Source: Isoptericola cucumis (GTDB taxonomy: Bacteria > Actinomycetota > Actinomycetes > Actinomycetales > Cellulomonadaceae). Taken from it: 64,000 nt of DNA. Numbering within the stretch: the stretch's first letter is position 1; each line of letters begins with the position of its first letter. Positions 24,953 through 33,601 of this stretch are shown piece by piece. The stretch covers positions 1 through 64,000 of the forward strand of contig NZ_BMDG01000016.1 of assembly GCF_014635665.1 (NCBI RefSeq). Direction: 5' to 3'. Position numbers and translations under genes: made by a program. The notes beneath the pieces were generated by a model. The model saw nothing but the letters and a program-made list of their open reading frames with translations, was not told the origin of the DNA and searched no databases.

Positions 24953-25770
24953 CGGCCGGGGACACGTCCCCCGACGGCGCCCGCACCCTCGACGACGCGG
25001 CCGTCGTCGCCATCGCCGACGAGCTCGCCGAGGCCGACCGCACCCGCACGCCCGTGCCCCTCCTGACGGCGCGGCACCCGGGGATGACCGTGGCCGACGC
25101 CTACGCCGTGCAGCGCACGTGGCGCGACCGCGGGGAGGCCCGCGGCCGCCGCGTCGTCGGGCACAAGATCGGCCTGACGTCGAAGGCCATGCAGGCCGCG
25201 ACGGGCATCACCGAGCCCGACTACGGCGTCATCTTCGACGACATGGTGCTCGAGTCGGGCGGCGTCGTGGAGCACGCCGCGTACTCGAACGTGCGCGTCG
25301 AGGTGGAGCTCGCCTTCGTCCTCGCCTTCCCGCTGGAAGGGCCGGGCGTGACCGTCACCGACGTGCTGCGCGCCACCGAGCGTGTGGTGCCCGCGCTGGA
25401 GATCCTCGACGCGCGCGTCGAGATGCCGGGGCGCACGATCGTCGACACGATCAGCGACAACGCCGCCATGGGTGCCATGGTGGTGGGCGGTCGGCCCGTG
25501 CGGCCCGACGACGTCGACCTGCGCTGGGTGTCCGCCCTGCTGTACCGCAACGAGACCATCGAGGAGACGGGCGTCGCCGCGGGCGTGCTGGGGCACCCCG
25601 CGCAGGGTGTCGCCTGGCTCGCGAACAAGCTGGCCGCGCACGGCGACTCGCTCGCCGCGGGCGAGACCGTCCTGTCCGGGTCGTTCACCCGCCCCACCTG
25701 GGTGCACCCGGGCGACACCGTGCACGCCGACTACGGGACCCTGGGGGCCGTGACATGCCGCTTCGTGTGA
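24949..25770 (+). CDS. hpaH: 2-oxo-hept-4-ene-1,7-dioate hydratase
   Basis: The 273-residue protein belongs to the hydratase/decarboxylase branch of the FAH superfamily: [23 protein letters not shown] (metal-binding Glu residues), [11 protein letters not shown] and [11 protein letters not shown] are characteristic. It adds water to 2-oxohept-ene-dioate, giving the substrate of HpaI. GTG start overlaps the hpaD stop (GTGA) and its 3' end overlaps hpaI by 16 bp, indicating tight coupling. Confidence 0.93.
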   Translation: MTAGDTSPDGARTLDDAAVVAIADELAEADRTRTPVPLLTARHPGMTVADAYAVQRTWRDRGEARGRRVVGHKIGLTSKAMQAATGITEPDYGVIFDDMVLESGGVVEHAAYSNVRVEVELAFVLAFPLEGPGVTVTDVLRATERVVPALEILDARVEMPGRTIVDTISDNAAMGAMVVGGRPVRPDDVDLRWVSALLYRNETIEETGVAAGVLGHPAQGVAWLANKLAAHGDSLAAGETVLSGSFTRPTWVHPGDTVHADYGTLGAVTCRFV

Positions 25771-26567
25771 CCACCGACCGTTCGTTCGCCGCCGTCCTCG
25801 CCGACGCCGCCGCCGAGGGGCGGGCCGCCTCCGGCGCCTGGTCGTCCATGGGCAGCCCGGTCGCGGCCGAGATCCTCGCCGGCAGCGGCCTGGACGTCGT
25901 CCTGGTGGACGGCGAGCACGGGCCGAACGACCTGACCACCGTCCTCGCGCAGCTCCAGGCCACGGCCGCCTACCCGGTCGCGACGCTGGTGCGGGTGCCG
26001 TCGGGCGACCCGGTGGGCCTCAAGCGGGTGCTCGACCTGGGGGCCACGAACGTGCTGGTGCCCATGGTCGATTCCGTCGCCCAGGCGACCGACGCCGTCC
26101 GCGCCGTGCGCTACCCGCCCGCCGGTGTCCGCGGCGTGGGCAGCGCGCTGGCCCGGTCGTCGCGGTGGAACCGGGTGCCCGGGTACCTGGGCGGCGCCGA
26201 CGACGGGATCACGCTTGTCGTGCAGCTCGAGACGCGCGCCGCGATCGCCGACGCCGAGGCGATCGCCGCGGTCGACGGGGTGGGTGCGGTGCTGGTCGGG
26301 CCGGCCGACCTCGCGGCGTCGCTCGGCCACCTCGGCCAGCAGGACCACCCCGAGGTCACCGGCGCGGTGCTCGGCGCGATCGACGCGTGCCGCCGGGCAG
26401 GGACGCCGGTCGGCGTGAACGCGTTCGACCCGGTCATGGCGGAGAAGTACGTCGCCGCGGGCGCCGCGTACGTCGTCGTCGGGGCCGACGTCACCCTCCT
26501 CGCGCGCGGGGCGGAGAAGCTCGGCACGCAGACGGCGGGTTTCACTCCCGCCCCGGACTTTGGTTAG
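25755..26567 (+). CDS. hpaI: 4-hydroxy-2-oxoheptane-1,7-dioate aldolase
   Basis: The 270-residue class II pyruvate aldolase shows the HpaI/GarL motifs: VDGEHGPND (catalytic His region), LVPMVDS, RYPPAGVRGVG, VVQLETRAAI (metal-binding Glu) and VGPADLAASLGH (metal-binding Asp). It cleaves the 4-hydroxy-2-oxo acid to pyruvate and succinic semialdehyde, ending the ring-cleavage pathway. Its TAG stop (26565-26567) lies inside the iron-box-like palindrome that precedes the siderophore importer genes. Confidence 0.94.
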   Translation: MPLRVTTDRSFAAVLADAAAEGRAASGAWSSMGSPVAAEILAGSGLDVVLVDGEHGPNDLTTVLAQLQATAAYPVATLVRVPSGDPVGLKRVLDLGATNVLVPMVDSVAQATDAVRAVRYPPAGVRGVGSALARSSRWNRVPGYLGGADDGITLVVQLETRAAIADAEAIAAVDGVGAVLVGPADLAASLGHLGQQDHPEVTGAVLGAIDACRRAGTPVGVNAFDPVMAEKYVAAGAAYVVVGADVTLLARGAEKLGTQTAGFTPAPDFG

Positions 26568-26577
26568 GCTGCCCTAA
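26564..26577. promoter_or_regulatory. Iron-box-like palindrome (DtxR/IdeR type)
   Basis: TTAGG-CTGC-CCTAA is a perfect 5-bp inverted repeat close to the core of actinobacterial DtxR/IdeR sites (TTAGG...CCTAA). It lies 47 bp upstream of the siderophore-binding lipoprotein gene and overlaps the last codon and stop of hpaI. Iron-dependent repression of the importer is the expected role. Confidence 0.75.
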
Positions 26578-26623
26578 GCGCGCTTCCCCGGTGCGCATCC
26601 CGACCAGCCTCCGGAGACCACCT

Positions 26624-27673
26624 GTGCCCAGCTCGACCCGCCGCGCCCTGGCGACCAGCGCCGCCGCGATCAGCCTGACCCTGCTCGCCACCTCGTGCGC
26701 GAGCGACGACGGCACCACGTCCGCCGGCGGTGCCGACGGCGGGGCCGGCGCCGGCGGCGCGTTCGAGCCCGTGACCATCAGCCACGCGCTGGGCGAGGCC
26801 GAGATCACCGAGAAGCCCGAGCGCATCGTCACCCTCGGCCAGGGGTCGGCCGAGACGGCGATCGCGCTGGGCACCGTCCCCGTCGGCATCGAGGAGTACC
26901 CCTGGGGCGCCGACGACACCGGCTACCTGCCCTGGATCCACGAGGCCGTCGAGGCCGAGGGCGCCGAGCTGCCCGAGCAGTTCACCGGCGGCACCGAGCT
27001 CGACGTCGAGGCCGTCCTCGAGCTCGAGCCCGACCTGATCCTCGCCCCGTGGTCCGGCCTCACGCAGGACCAGTACGACCTGCTCGCCGACATCGCGCCC
27101 ACCATCGCCTACCCCGAGCAGCCGTGGACGATCGAGTGGGACGAGCAGATCGAGACGATCGGCGAGGCGATGGGCCAGCCCGAGGAGGCCGAGAAGCTCG
27201 TCGCCGACCTCGAGGCCCAGCTCGCCGACGCCGCGAAGCCGGAGTACGAGGACCTCACGTTCTCCTACGTCTACAACGACGGCCCCGGCACGCTCGGGGT
27301 CTTCCTGCCCGACGAGCAGCGCGTCGCCATGGTGCGGGCGCTCGGCCTCACCGTGGACCCCATGGTCGACGGGCTCGGTGAGTACGAGGTCGCCGGCACC
27401 GACTCGGCCGTCATCGGGCTGGAGAACGCCGACATGCTCGCCGACTCCGACCTGGTGTTCACGTTCTACTCCGACCCCGCGAACCGCAAGGAGATCGAGG
27501 CACAGCCCCTGTACGCGAAGATCCCCGCCGTCGAGCGCGGGTCCGTCGTCGCGGCCGAGGACCAGTCGTTCGTCACCGCGTCCTCGATGATCAACCCGCT
27601 CACCGTGCCGTGGACGCTGGAGCGCTACGTGCCGATCATCGACGAGGCCGTCGGGCACCTCGACGAGAAGTGA
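26624..27673 (+). CDS. Iron-siderophore ABC transporter substrate-binding lipoprotein
   Basis: The 349-residue protein has a lipoprotein signal peptide with lipobox LLATSC (Cys ~25) and a flexible Gly/Ala/Asp linker, then a FecB/FepB-type helical-backbone binding fold (~50-345: PERIVTLGQGSAETAIALG, ELEPDLILAPWSGLTQDQYD). Tethered outside the membrane, it would capture an Fe(III)-siderophore for the permeases. The GTG start has GGAG at 26612-26615. The iron-box-like site lies just upstream. The specific siderophore cannot be read from sequence. Confidence 0.93.
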   Translation: MPSSTRRALATSAAAISLTLLATSCASDDGTTSAGGADGGAGAGGAFEPVTISHALGEAEITEKPERIVTLGQGSAETAIALGTVPVGIEEYPWGADDTGYLPWIHEAVEAEGAELPEQFTGGTELDVEAVLELEPDLILAPWSGLTQDQYDLLADIAPTIAYPEQPWTIEWDEQIETIGEAMGQPEEAEKLVADLEAQLADAAKPEYEDLTFSYVYNDGPGTLGVFLPDEQRVAMVRALGLTVDPMVDGLGEYEVAGTDSAVIGLENADMLADSDLVFTFYSDPANRKEIEAQPLYAKIPAVERGSVVAAEDQSFVTASSMINPLTVPWTLERYVPIIDEAVGHLDEK

Positions 27674-28662
27674 CCCGGGGATCCCGCGCCCTGGTCGTCC
27701 TGCTCGGGGCGACCGCGCTGCTGGTCGTCGTCGCCGTCGTCAGCCTGTTCGCGGGCAGCAAGGACACCGGCCTGACGGACGTGCTGCCCGTGCTCGCCGG
27801 CGGCGGCGACGAGTACGTGCAGGCGGTCGTGGACTCCCGCGTCGCGCGCACCGCCCTCGGTGCCCTGGTGGGTGCGGCGCTGGCCGCGTCGGGCGTCATC
27901 GTGCAGGGCATCACCCGCAACCCGCTCGGCGAGCCGGGGCTGCTCGGCGTCACCGTCGGCGCCTCGGCCGCCGTGGTCACCGCCACCGCGTTCTTCGGCT
28001 TCACCGGCGGCGGCGCGACCGTGTGGGTCGCCCTGCCCGGCGCCGCCGTGGCCGTGCTCGCCGTCGTGACGCTCGGGCGGCGCTCGGGCAGCGAGAGCGT
28101 GGTCCCGCTCGTGCTCGCCGGGGCCGTCCTGTCCGCCGTCCTCGGCGCCTACATCCAGGCGATGGTGCTCGCGCGTCCGGACGTGTTCGACTCCTACCGG
28201 CACTGGGTGGTGGGGTCCCTCGCCGGGGCGGACCTGCAGACCCTCCAAGCGGTGGCGCCCGCCGCGATCGCCGGCGCCGTGCTCGCCCTGGTGCTCGCGT
28301 CGTCGCTGGACTCCCTCGCCCTCGGCGACGAGCTCGCGACGTCGCTGGGCGTGCGGGTCCCGCTCGTGCGGGGCGCGGGCATCGCGGCGGCCACGCTGCT
28401 CGCCGCGGCCGCCACCGCCGCGGCGGGGCCCGTCGCGTTCGTCGGGCTGGCCGTGCCGCACGTCGTACGGGCGCTGGTCGGCACGGACCACCGGTGGCAG
28501 CTCCCCGTGTCGTTCGTGCTCGGCGCCGCGCTCCTGGTCGCCGCCGACGTCGCGGGGCGCGTCGTCGCGCGCCCGGGCGAGCTCATGGTGGGCGTGGTCA
28601 CCGCGTTCGTCGGCGCCCCGTTCCTGCTCGCCGCCGTCCGCCGCGGCCGGGTGACGACGTGA
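27670..28662 (+). CDS. FecCD-family siderophore permease, first subunit
   Basis: The 330-residue protein has nine or ten membrane segments and FecCD motifs: RVARTALGALVGAALAASGVIVQGITRNPLGEPG-type region split over the first helices, and GPVAFVGLAVPHVVRALVG near the coupling helix. It forms the import channel with the following permease. Its GTG start overlaps the lipoprotein stop by four bases (GTGA). Confidence 0.93.
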   Translation: MTRGSRALVVLLGATALLVVVAVVSLFAGSKDTGLTDVLPVLAGGGDEYVQAVVDSRVARTALGALVGAALAASGVIVQGITRNPLGEPGLLGVTVGASAAVVTATAFFGFTGGGATVWVALPGAAVAVLAVVTLGRRSGSESVVPLVLAGAVLSAVLGAYIQAMVLARPDVFDSYRHWVVGSLAGADLQTLQAVAPAAIAGAVLALVLASSLDSLALGDELATSLGVRVPLVRGAGIAAATLLAAAATAAAGPVAFVGLAVPHVVRALVGTDHRWQLPVSFVLGAALLVAADVAGRVVARPGELMVGVVTAFVGAPFLLAAVRRGRVTT

Positions 28663-29720
28663 GCGCGGCCGCGCGCGGGGACAATCTCGCGGCCCGTCGC
28701 GAGGTCCGGCTCGGCACGGCGGTCGCCCTCGGCTTCTCGCGCCGCAGCGCCCGCGTCGTGCTCGCGCTGCTGGCGGCGCTGGTCGTCGTGGCGGCGGCCT
28801 CCCTCGCGCTCGGCAGCCTCGGGATCTCCCCGGCGGACGCCCTGGCCGCGCTGCGGGGCGAGGCCGACGTCACGACGACGTTCGCCCTGGAGCGGCTCCG
28901 CGGGCCGCGGCTGCTCGTCGGCGCGGGCGTCGGCGTGGCGCTCGGGCTGGCCGGAGGGCTGTTCCAGACCGTCACCCGCAACCCCCTCGGCAGCCCCGAC
29001 GTGATCGGGCTCAGCGCCGGGGCGGGCGCCGGCGTCGCCGTCGCCACGCTGCTCGTGCCGGGCGCGGTGCCGGCCCCGGTGGGCGCCGTGGCCGGGGCGG
29101 GGGCGGCCATCGGCCTCGTCTGGCTCGCCACCGGCACGGGGTTCTCGTCGCCCGCACGCCTCATCGTCACGGGCATCGGAGTCGCCGCGATGGCCACCGC
29201 CGTCACCCAGTACGTCGTCGCGGTCATGCTGCGCGACCAGGGGGCGGAGCTCGCCGTCTACGTCGTCGGCTCCCTCGGCTCGCGCGACCTGGGGCACGTC
29301 GCCCAGATCTGGGGCGCGCTGCTCCTGCTCGTGCCGTGCGTCGCGCTCCTCGGCCACCGGCTGGCCGTCACCGACATGGGCGACCCCCTGACCGACGCCC
29401 TCGGTGCCCGCTCCAACCAGACCCGCACGCTCGCGATCGTGCTGTCGGTGCTGCTGGCGGCGGCTGCCGTGGCGGTCTCCGGGCCGATCACGTTCGTGGC
29501 GCTCACCGCCCCGCACGTCGCCCGGCTCCTCACCCGCGCGCCCGGGCCGAACCTCACGGTCTCCGGCCTCACGGGCGCCGTCCTCGTGGTGGCCTCCGAC
29601 CTCGTCGTGCAGCACGTGCCGGCGCTCGAGGGGCTCCCCGTCGGCGTCGTCACGGCCGGGCTGGGCGGCGTCTACCTCGGCTACCTGCTGACCACCGGAT
29701 GGAAGAAGACTCGGGCATGA
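28659..29720 (+). CDS. FecCD-family siderophore permease, second subunit
   Basis: The 353-residue protein is the paralogous partner: GLFQTVTRNPLGSPDVIG, then SGPITFVALTAPHVARLL before the coupling helix, and PVGVVTAGLGGVYLGYLL at the end. It starts with a ~30-residue cytoplasmic N-terminus. GTGA overlap with the first permease and ATGA overlap with the ATPase gene show one tightly packed operon. Confidence 0.93.
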   Translation: MSAAARGDNLAARREVRLGTAVALGFSRRSARVVLALLAALVVVAAASLALGSLGISPADALAALRGEADVTTTFALERLRGPRLLVGAGVGVALGLAGGLFQTVTRNPLGSPDVIGLSAGAGAGVAVATLLVPGAVPAPVGAVAGAGAAIGLVWLATGTGFSSPARLIVTGIGVAAMATAVTQYVVAVMLRDQGAELAVYVVGSLGSRDLGHVAQIWGALLLLVPCVALLGHRLAVTDMGDPLTDALGARSNQTRTLAIVLSVLLAAAAVAVSGPITFVALTAPHVARLLTRAPGPNLTVSGLTGAVLVVASDLVVQHVPALEGLPVGVVTAGLGGVYLGYLLTTGWKKTRA

Positions 29721-30553
29721 CGGACACGACAGCGGCGTCGCACACGGCACCGGGCACGACCGCCCGCGGCCTGGTCGCCGACGACCTCGAGGTGGGCTAC
29801 GGGCCGACGACCGTCCTCGACGGCCTGAACCTCACCCTGCCCGCCGGCGCGTTCACCGCGATCGTCGGGCCCAACGGCTGCGGCAAGTCGACCCTGGTGC
29901 GCACGCTGGCGCGCACGCTGCGGCCCCGGCGTGGCGCCGTCCTGCTCGACGGCCGCCCCCTGACCGCGTGGCGCCCGAAGCAGCTCGCGCAGCAGCTCGC
30001 CTTCCTCCCGCAGGACCCGGTGGTGCCCGACGGCGTCACCGTGCGGAGCCTGGTCGCGCGCGGCCGCCACCCGTACCACTCGCCCCTGCGCCAGTGGGCG
30101 CCGGGCGACGACGAGGCCGTCGCGCACGCCATGGACGTCACCGGCGTCACCGCGCTCGCCGACGACCCGCTCGCCGAGCTCTCCGGCGGCCAGCGACAGC
30201 GGGCCTGGATCGCGATGACGCTCGCGCAGGACACCCCGCACGTGCTGCTCGACGAGCCGACGTCGTTCCTCGACCTGGCGCACCAGATCGACGTGCTGCA
30301 CGTGTGCCGCGACATGCGCGACCAGGGGCGCACCGTCGTCGCCGTCCTGCACGACCTCAACCAGGCGGCCCGCTACGCCGACCACCTCGTCGTGATGCAC
30401 GAGGGCCGGGTGCACGCGGAGGGCACCCCCGACGCCGTGCTGGGCGGCGACGCGGGTGCCCGGCTCGTGGGCGACGTCTTCGACCTGGCCTGCGAGATCG
30501 CCACCGACCCGCAGAGCGGCACCCCGATGGTGGTGCCGCTCGCGCGGGCCTGA
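29717..30553 (+). CDS. Siderophore ABC transporter ATP-binding protein (FepC type)
   Basis: The 278-residue ATPase has Walker A GPNGCGKST (~52-60), Q-loop LPQDP, signature LSGGQRQRAW, Walker B VLLDEPTSFLD and switch His in AVLHDLNQAARY. It energises the two FecCD permeases. It is the last gene of the importer operon and ends ten bases from the convergent methyltransferase gene; no terminator hairpin fits in that gap. Confidence 0.94.
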   Translation: MTDTTAASHTAPGTTARGLVADDLEVGYGPTTVLDGLNLTLPAGAFTAIVGPNGCGKSTLVRTLARTLRPRRGAVLLDGRPLTAWRPKQLAQQLAFLPQDPVVPDGVTVRSLVARGRHPYHSPLRQWAPGDDEAVAHAMDVTGVTALADDPLAELSGGQRQRAWIAMTLAQDTPHVLLDEPTSFLDLAHQIDVLHVCRDMRDQGRTVVAVLHDLNQAARYADHLVVMHEGRVHAEGTPDAVLGGDAGARLVGDVFDLACEIATDPQSGTPMVVPLARA

Positions 30554-30562
30554 CCCGGGCGG

Positions 30563-31936
30563 TCAGGACGGGCGGGTCAGGCGGGCGCGGGCCTGGCGGA
30601 GAGGCTCCGTCAGCCGCCACGACCGGCTGGTGCGCAGGTCGTGGAGGTCGTCCTCGAGCTGCGCGATCGTCGCGTCCCGCGCGGCGACCGCGCGGCGCAG
30701 TCGGGAGATCTCGTTCATCGCCCCCTGGGGCGCGCCCTTCCGCTTCTTCGAGAAGACCGACAGCCAGCGGTTCGGGATCGGTGACGGGATGAGCTGGTGG
30801 TGCCCGAAGGCCCGGACCGTGTCGAGGAGGTAGCGCTCGAGGCTCGCCGGGCTGAAGACGAACGTCTGGTCCTTCCGCCGGGTGCTCAGGCCGATCAGGG
30901 GCTGGTCCTCGGGGAGCTCGCCCGCACCGTCGAGGGTCGAGCGGAACTTGCGGTCGGCGAGCCCCGGGTACTCGAGCACCAGGTGGGACGAGGTCAGGTC
31001 GGCGGCGCGGTCGAGGAACGCCAGCGGGTCGCGCGAGTGGTGGATGACGTTGAGCGCGAGCACGACGTCGAACGCGCCGGACCTCGACCGCAGGTCCTCG
31101 AGCGCGACGTTGCGCAGGTCGATCGAGGCGTCGAGGGTCTTGGCGATAGTGCAGGCCTCCTCGAACCGCCGGCCCCAGGGCTCGATGGCGGTGACCTTCG
31201 CGCCCATCCGGTGGGCGCTCAGCGCCGCCGCACCCTCGGCGCACCCGATGTCGAGCACGCGCTTCCCGGCGAGGGGCATCTGGAGCGCCAGCTCCAGCGT
31301 CGTCGACCGTGCCGACCCGGCCGCACCCTCCCGGTAGTCCGCCTGGTAGGAGCCCTGGCGGACCTCGAGCACCTGCGTCGGGTGACCCTCCCGGCAGAGC
31401 TGCTCCGAGTCCGCCCCGGCCAGCCGCGGATAGTCCCACCGCGACAGGGTGGCGAAGTCGTCGTGGACGTCGCCGTTGGAGCACAGGTAGCGGACCGGCG
31501 TCGTCGAGTGGTCCAGGTGCAGCGCGAGGTGCTCGTAGACCTGGGCCAGGCGGCGGCCCTCGAGCGCGCGGGCCCACCGGTCGGCGTTGTAGGGGCGTCC
31601 CGCGCGCCCCGCCTCGACGGGTTCGTCCCCGGACCGCTGGGACGCCCGCCGGAGGAGGACGGGGCGCGGCGCGGCCAGCACGACGACCTCGTCGGCGGCG
31701 TCGATGAGACGAGCCACCATCGGGCTGACCGTCGCGCGGCCGGCGTCGGCCGGGCGGTCCTGGGCGCTGTGCAGGAGGTTGAAGTGGACGACGTCGTCCA
31801 CCCCGGTCGGAATCGCCGACCGGTCCTTGATCTCGTAGGCGAAATGGAGGCGGAGGTCGCCGCCGGACGCCGAGTCTCGCATTCGCTCGACGAACGTCGA
31901 CTTCCCCGCGGAGGTGGGGCCGATGACGAGGCGCAT
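30563..31936 (-). CDS. Fusion of a P-loop NTPase/kinase-like domain and a SAM-dependent methyltransferase
   Basis: The 457-residue protein starts with a P-loop (VIGPTSAGKSTF, ~4-15) and a ~190-residue kinase-like region (DEVVVLAAPRPVLLRR), then a class I methyltransferase domain (RVLDIGCAEGAAAL at ~226, FDVVLALNVIHHSRDP) and a C-terminal coiled coil ending in RTSRSWRLTEPLRQ, a tail common in cell-surface glycan glycosyltransferases and methyltransferases. Methylation or phosphorylation of a surface glycan precursor is a guess. The ATG start directly precedes the P-loop. No polysaccharide genes are nearby, so it looks like a single-gene unit. Confidence 0.8.
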   Translation of the reverse strand: MRLVIGPTSAGKSTFVERMRDSASGGDLRLHFAYEIKDRSAIPTGVDDVVHFNLLHSAQDRPADAGRATVSPMVARLIDAADEVVVLAAPRPVLLRRASQRSGDEPVEAGRAGRPYNADRWARALEGRRLAQVYEHLALHLDHSTTPVRYLCSNGDVHDDFATLSRWDYPRLAGADSEQLCREGHPTQVLEVRQGSYQADYREGAAGSARSTTLELALQMPLAGKRVLDIGCAEGAAALSAHRMGAKVTAIEPWGRRFEEACTIAKTLDASIDLRNVALEDLRSRSGAFDVVLALNVIHHSRDPLAFLDRAADLTSSHLVLEYPGLADRKFRSTLDGAGELPEDQPLIGLSTRRKDQTFVFSPASLERYLLDTVRAFGHHQLIPSPIPNRWLSVFSKKRKGAPQGAMNEISRLRRAVAARDATIAQLEDDLHDLRTSRSWRLTEPLRQARARLTRPS

Positions 31937-31981
31937 GGCCGGACGCTACACCCGTTCACCCGGCGTTGGCCGGGCGTTCGG

Positions 31982-32019
31982 CTCGCCGTGTCGCGACCAG
32001 CGGGTCGCGACACGGCGAG
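31982..32019 (-). terminator. Strong hairpin terminator after the AGCS symporter gene
   Basis: Positions 31982-31998 and 32003-32019 form a perfect 17-bp GC-rich stem with an AGCG loop. It begins 13 bp past the symporter stop codon (32032) on the minus strand and lies 46 bp before the next minus-strand gene start (31936). No T-run follows, as is common in high-GC actinobacteria. Confidence 0.8.
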
Positions 32020-32031
32020 GTCGACGGCCGC

Positions 32032-33477
32032 TCAGCCGACCGAGGTGCGCTCGGGCACCTGCGGCTCCCAGCACTCGATGCCGGTGAGGTCGGGGACCTT
32101 GTCGCGGGTGAACTGCGGGTCGAGCCCCTGCTTGCGCTGCGCGGTGAAGTCGCGCATCAGGCGGAACGCGATCGCGCTCAACGGGGCGATCGCGGCGAGG
32201 TTGACCAGCGCCATCACCGCCATCGTCGTGTCGGCGAGCGTCCACACGAGCTGCACCGAGCCGATGGACCCGAGGAAGGCGATGACCAGGAAGACCACGC
32301 GGAACGCGGTGAGCGCCGCGGGCCGGCGGGTGAGGAACGCGACGTTGGCCTCGCCGTAGTAGTAGTTGCCCAGCACCGAGGTGAACGCCAGCAGCAGGAG
32401 GATCACGGTGAGCACGTGCAGCGACCAGTCGCCGAGGCTGGACTGCAGCGCCTCCTGCGTCATGGTCGGCCCCGCGTTCTCGCCGTACGTCGGGTTGGAG
32501 ACCAGCACGATGAACGCGGTGATCGAGCAGACGAACAGGGTGTCGATGTAGACGCCGAGGGTCTGCACCAGCCCCTGCTTCACCGGGTGGCTCACGGTGG
32601 CGGTGGCGGCGGCGTTCGGCGCCGAGCCGAGCCCGCCCTCGTTGGAGAACATCCCGCGGCGCACCCCCTGGGAGATGGCCGTGCCGATGCCCGCCGCGGC
32701 GAACTCCTGGAAGCCCAGCGCGTGTCCCAGGATGCTCGCGACGACCTCGGGGACGCGCTCCACGTTCAGCCCCACCACGAGGACGCCGAGCCCCAGGTAG
32801 AGCACCACCATGAGCGGCACGAGCAGCTGCGCGGTGTGCGCGATCCGGTGCAGCCCGCCGAAGATGATCGCGGCGACGAGCGCCACCAGCAGCGCCCCCA
32901 CGACCGGGGCCAGCCAGGCCGGCGTCTCGCCGAGGATCTGCTCGGCCGAGGTGCCGATCGCGCCCGAGATCGTGTTGGCCTGGACCGAGTTGAAGACGAA
33001 GCTGAACGTCACGATGATGACGACGGCGAACAGCAGCCCCATCCACCGCTTCCCGAGGCCGCGCTCCATGTAGTAGGCCGGGCCGCCGCGGAAGTCCTTG
33101 CCGTCCCTGACCTTGTAGAGCTGGGCGAGGGTCGACTCGACGAAGCTCGCGGCCCCCACGACGAGGGCCATCACCCACATCCAGAAGACGGCCCCGGGGC
33201 CCCCCAGCGCGATCGCCGTGGCGACGCCCACGATGTTGCCCGTGCCGATCCGCGCCGCCGCGGAGATCGCGAACGCCTGGAACGACGAGACCGGCTTCTC
33301 CCCCGGCGCGGTCGGCGGCTTCGCCACGATGGCCCGGAACATGTCCGGGATCAGGCGGATCTGCACCGCGCGGGAGCGGATCGTGAACCAGATGCACAGG
33401 ACGGCGAGGATCGGGACGACGACGTAGAGCCAGAGTCCGTCGTTGAACGCGGCAAGTTCCTCGTTGAAGCTTTCCAT
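32032..33477 (-). CDS. Sodium:alanine/glycine symporter (AGCS family)
   Basis: The 481-residue protein has 10-11 membrane segments and the AGCS motifs ARIGTGNIVGVATAIALGGPGAVFWMW, FRGGPAYYMERGLGKRW and GMFSNEGGLGSAPNAAAT. It imports alanine or glycine with Na+. The ATG at 33477 begins MESFNEEL just before the first hydrophobic segment. The gene is flanked downstream by a strong terminator. No glycine riboswitch motif is recognised in the 124-bp upstream gap. Confidence 0.92.
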   Translation of the reverse strand: MESFNEELAAFNDGLWLYVVVPILAVLCIWFTIRSRAVQIRLIPDMFRAIVAKPPTAPGEKPVSSFQAFAISAAARIGTGNIVGVATAIALGGPGAVFWMWVMALVVGAASFVESTLAQLYKVRDGKDFRGGPAYYMERGLGKRWMGLLFAVVIIVTFSFVFNSVQANTISGAIGTSAEQILGETPAWLAPVVGALLVALVAAIIFGGLHRIAHTAQLLVPLMVVLYLGLGVLVVGLNVERVPEVVASILGHALGFQEFAAAGIGTAISQGVRRGMFSNEGGLGSAPNAAATATVSHPVKQGLVQTLGVYIDTLFVCSITAFIVLVSNPTYGENAGPTMTQEALQSSLGDWSLHVLTVILLLLAFTSVLGNYYYGEANVAFLTRRPAALTAFRVVFLVIAFLGSIGSVQLVWTLADTTMAVMALVNLAAIAPLSAIAFRLMRDFTAQRKQGLDPQFTRDKVPDLTGIECWEPQVPERTSVG

Positions 33478-33601
33478 GGTCGAGCGGGCCCTTCAGGTCG
33501 CGGTCGGCCCCGGCGTCGGTAGCGGAACCGGTCGGTTACCTTAGCGAACCATCCGGATCGGGTCATCTTCCGACCGCGGGTCGACCAAGAGCGCCCTCCC
33601 G

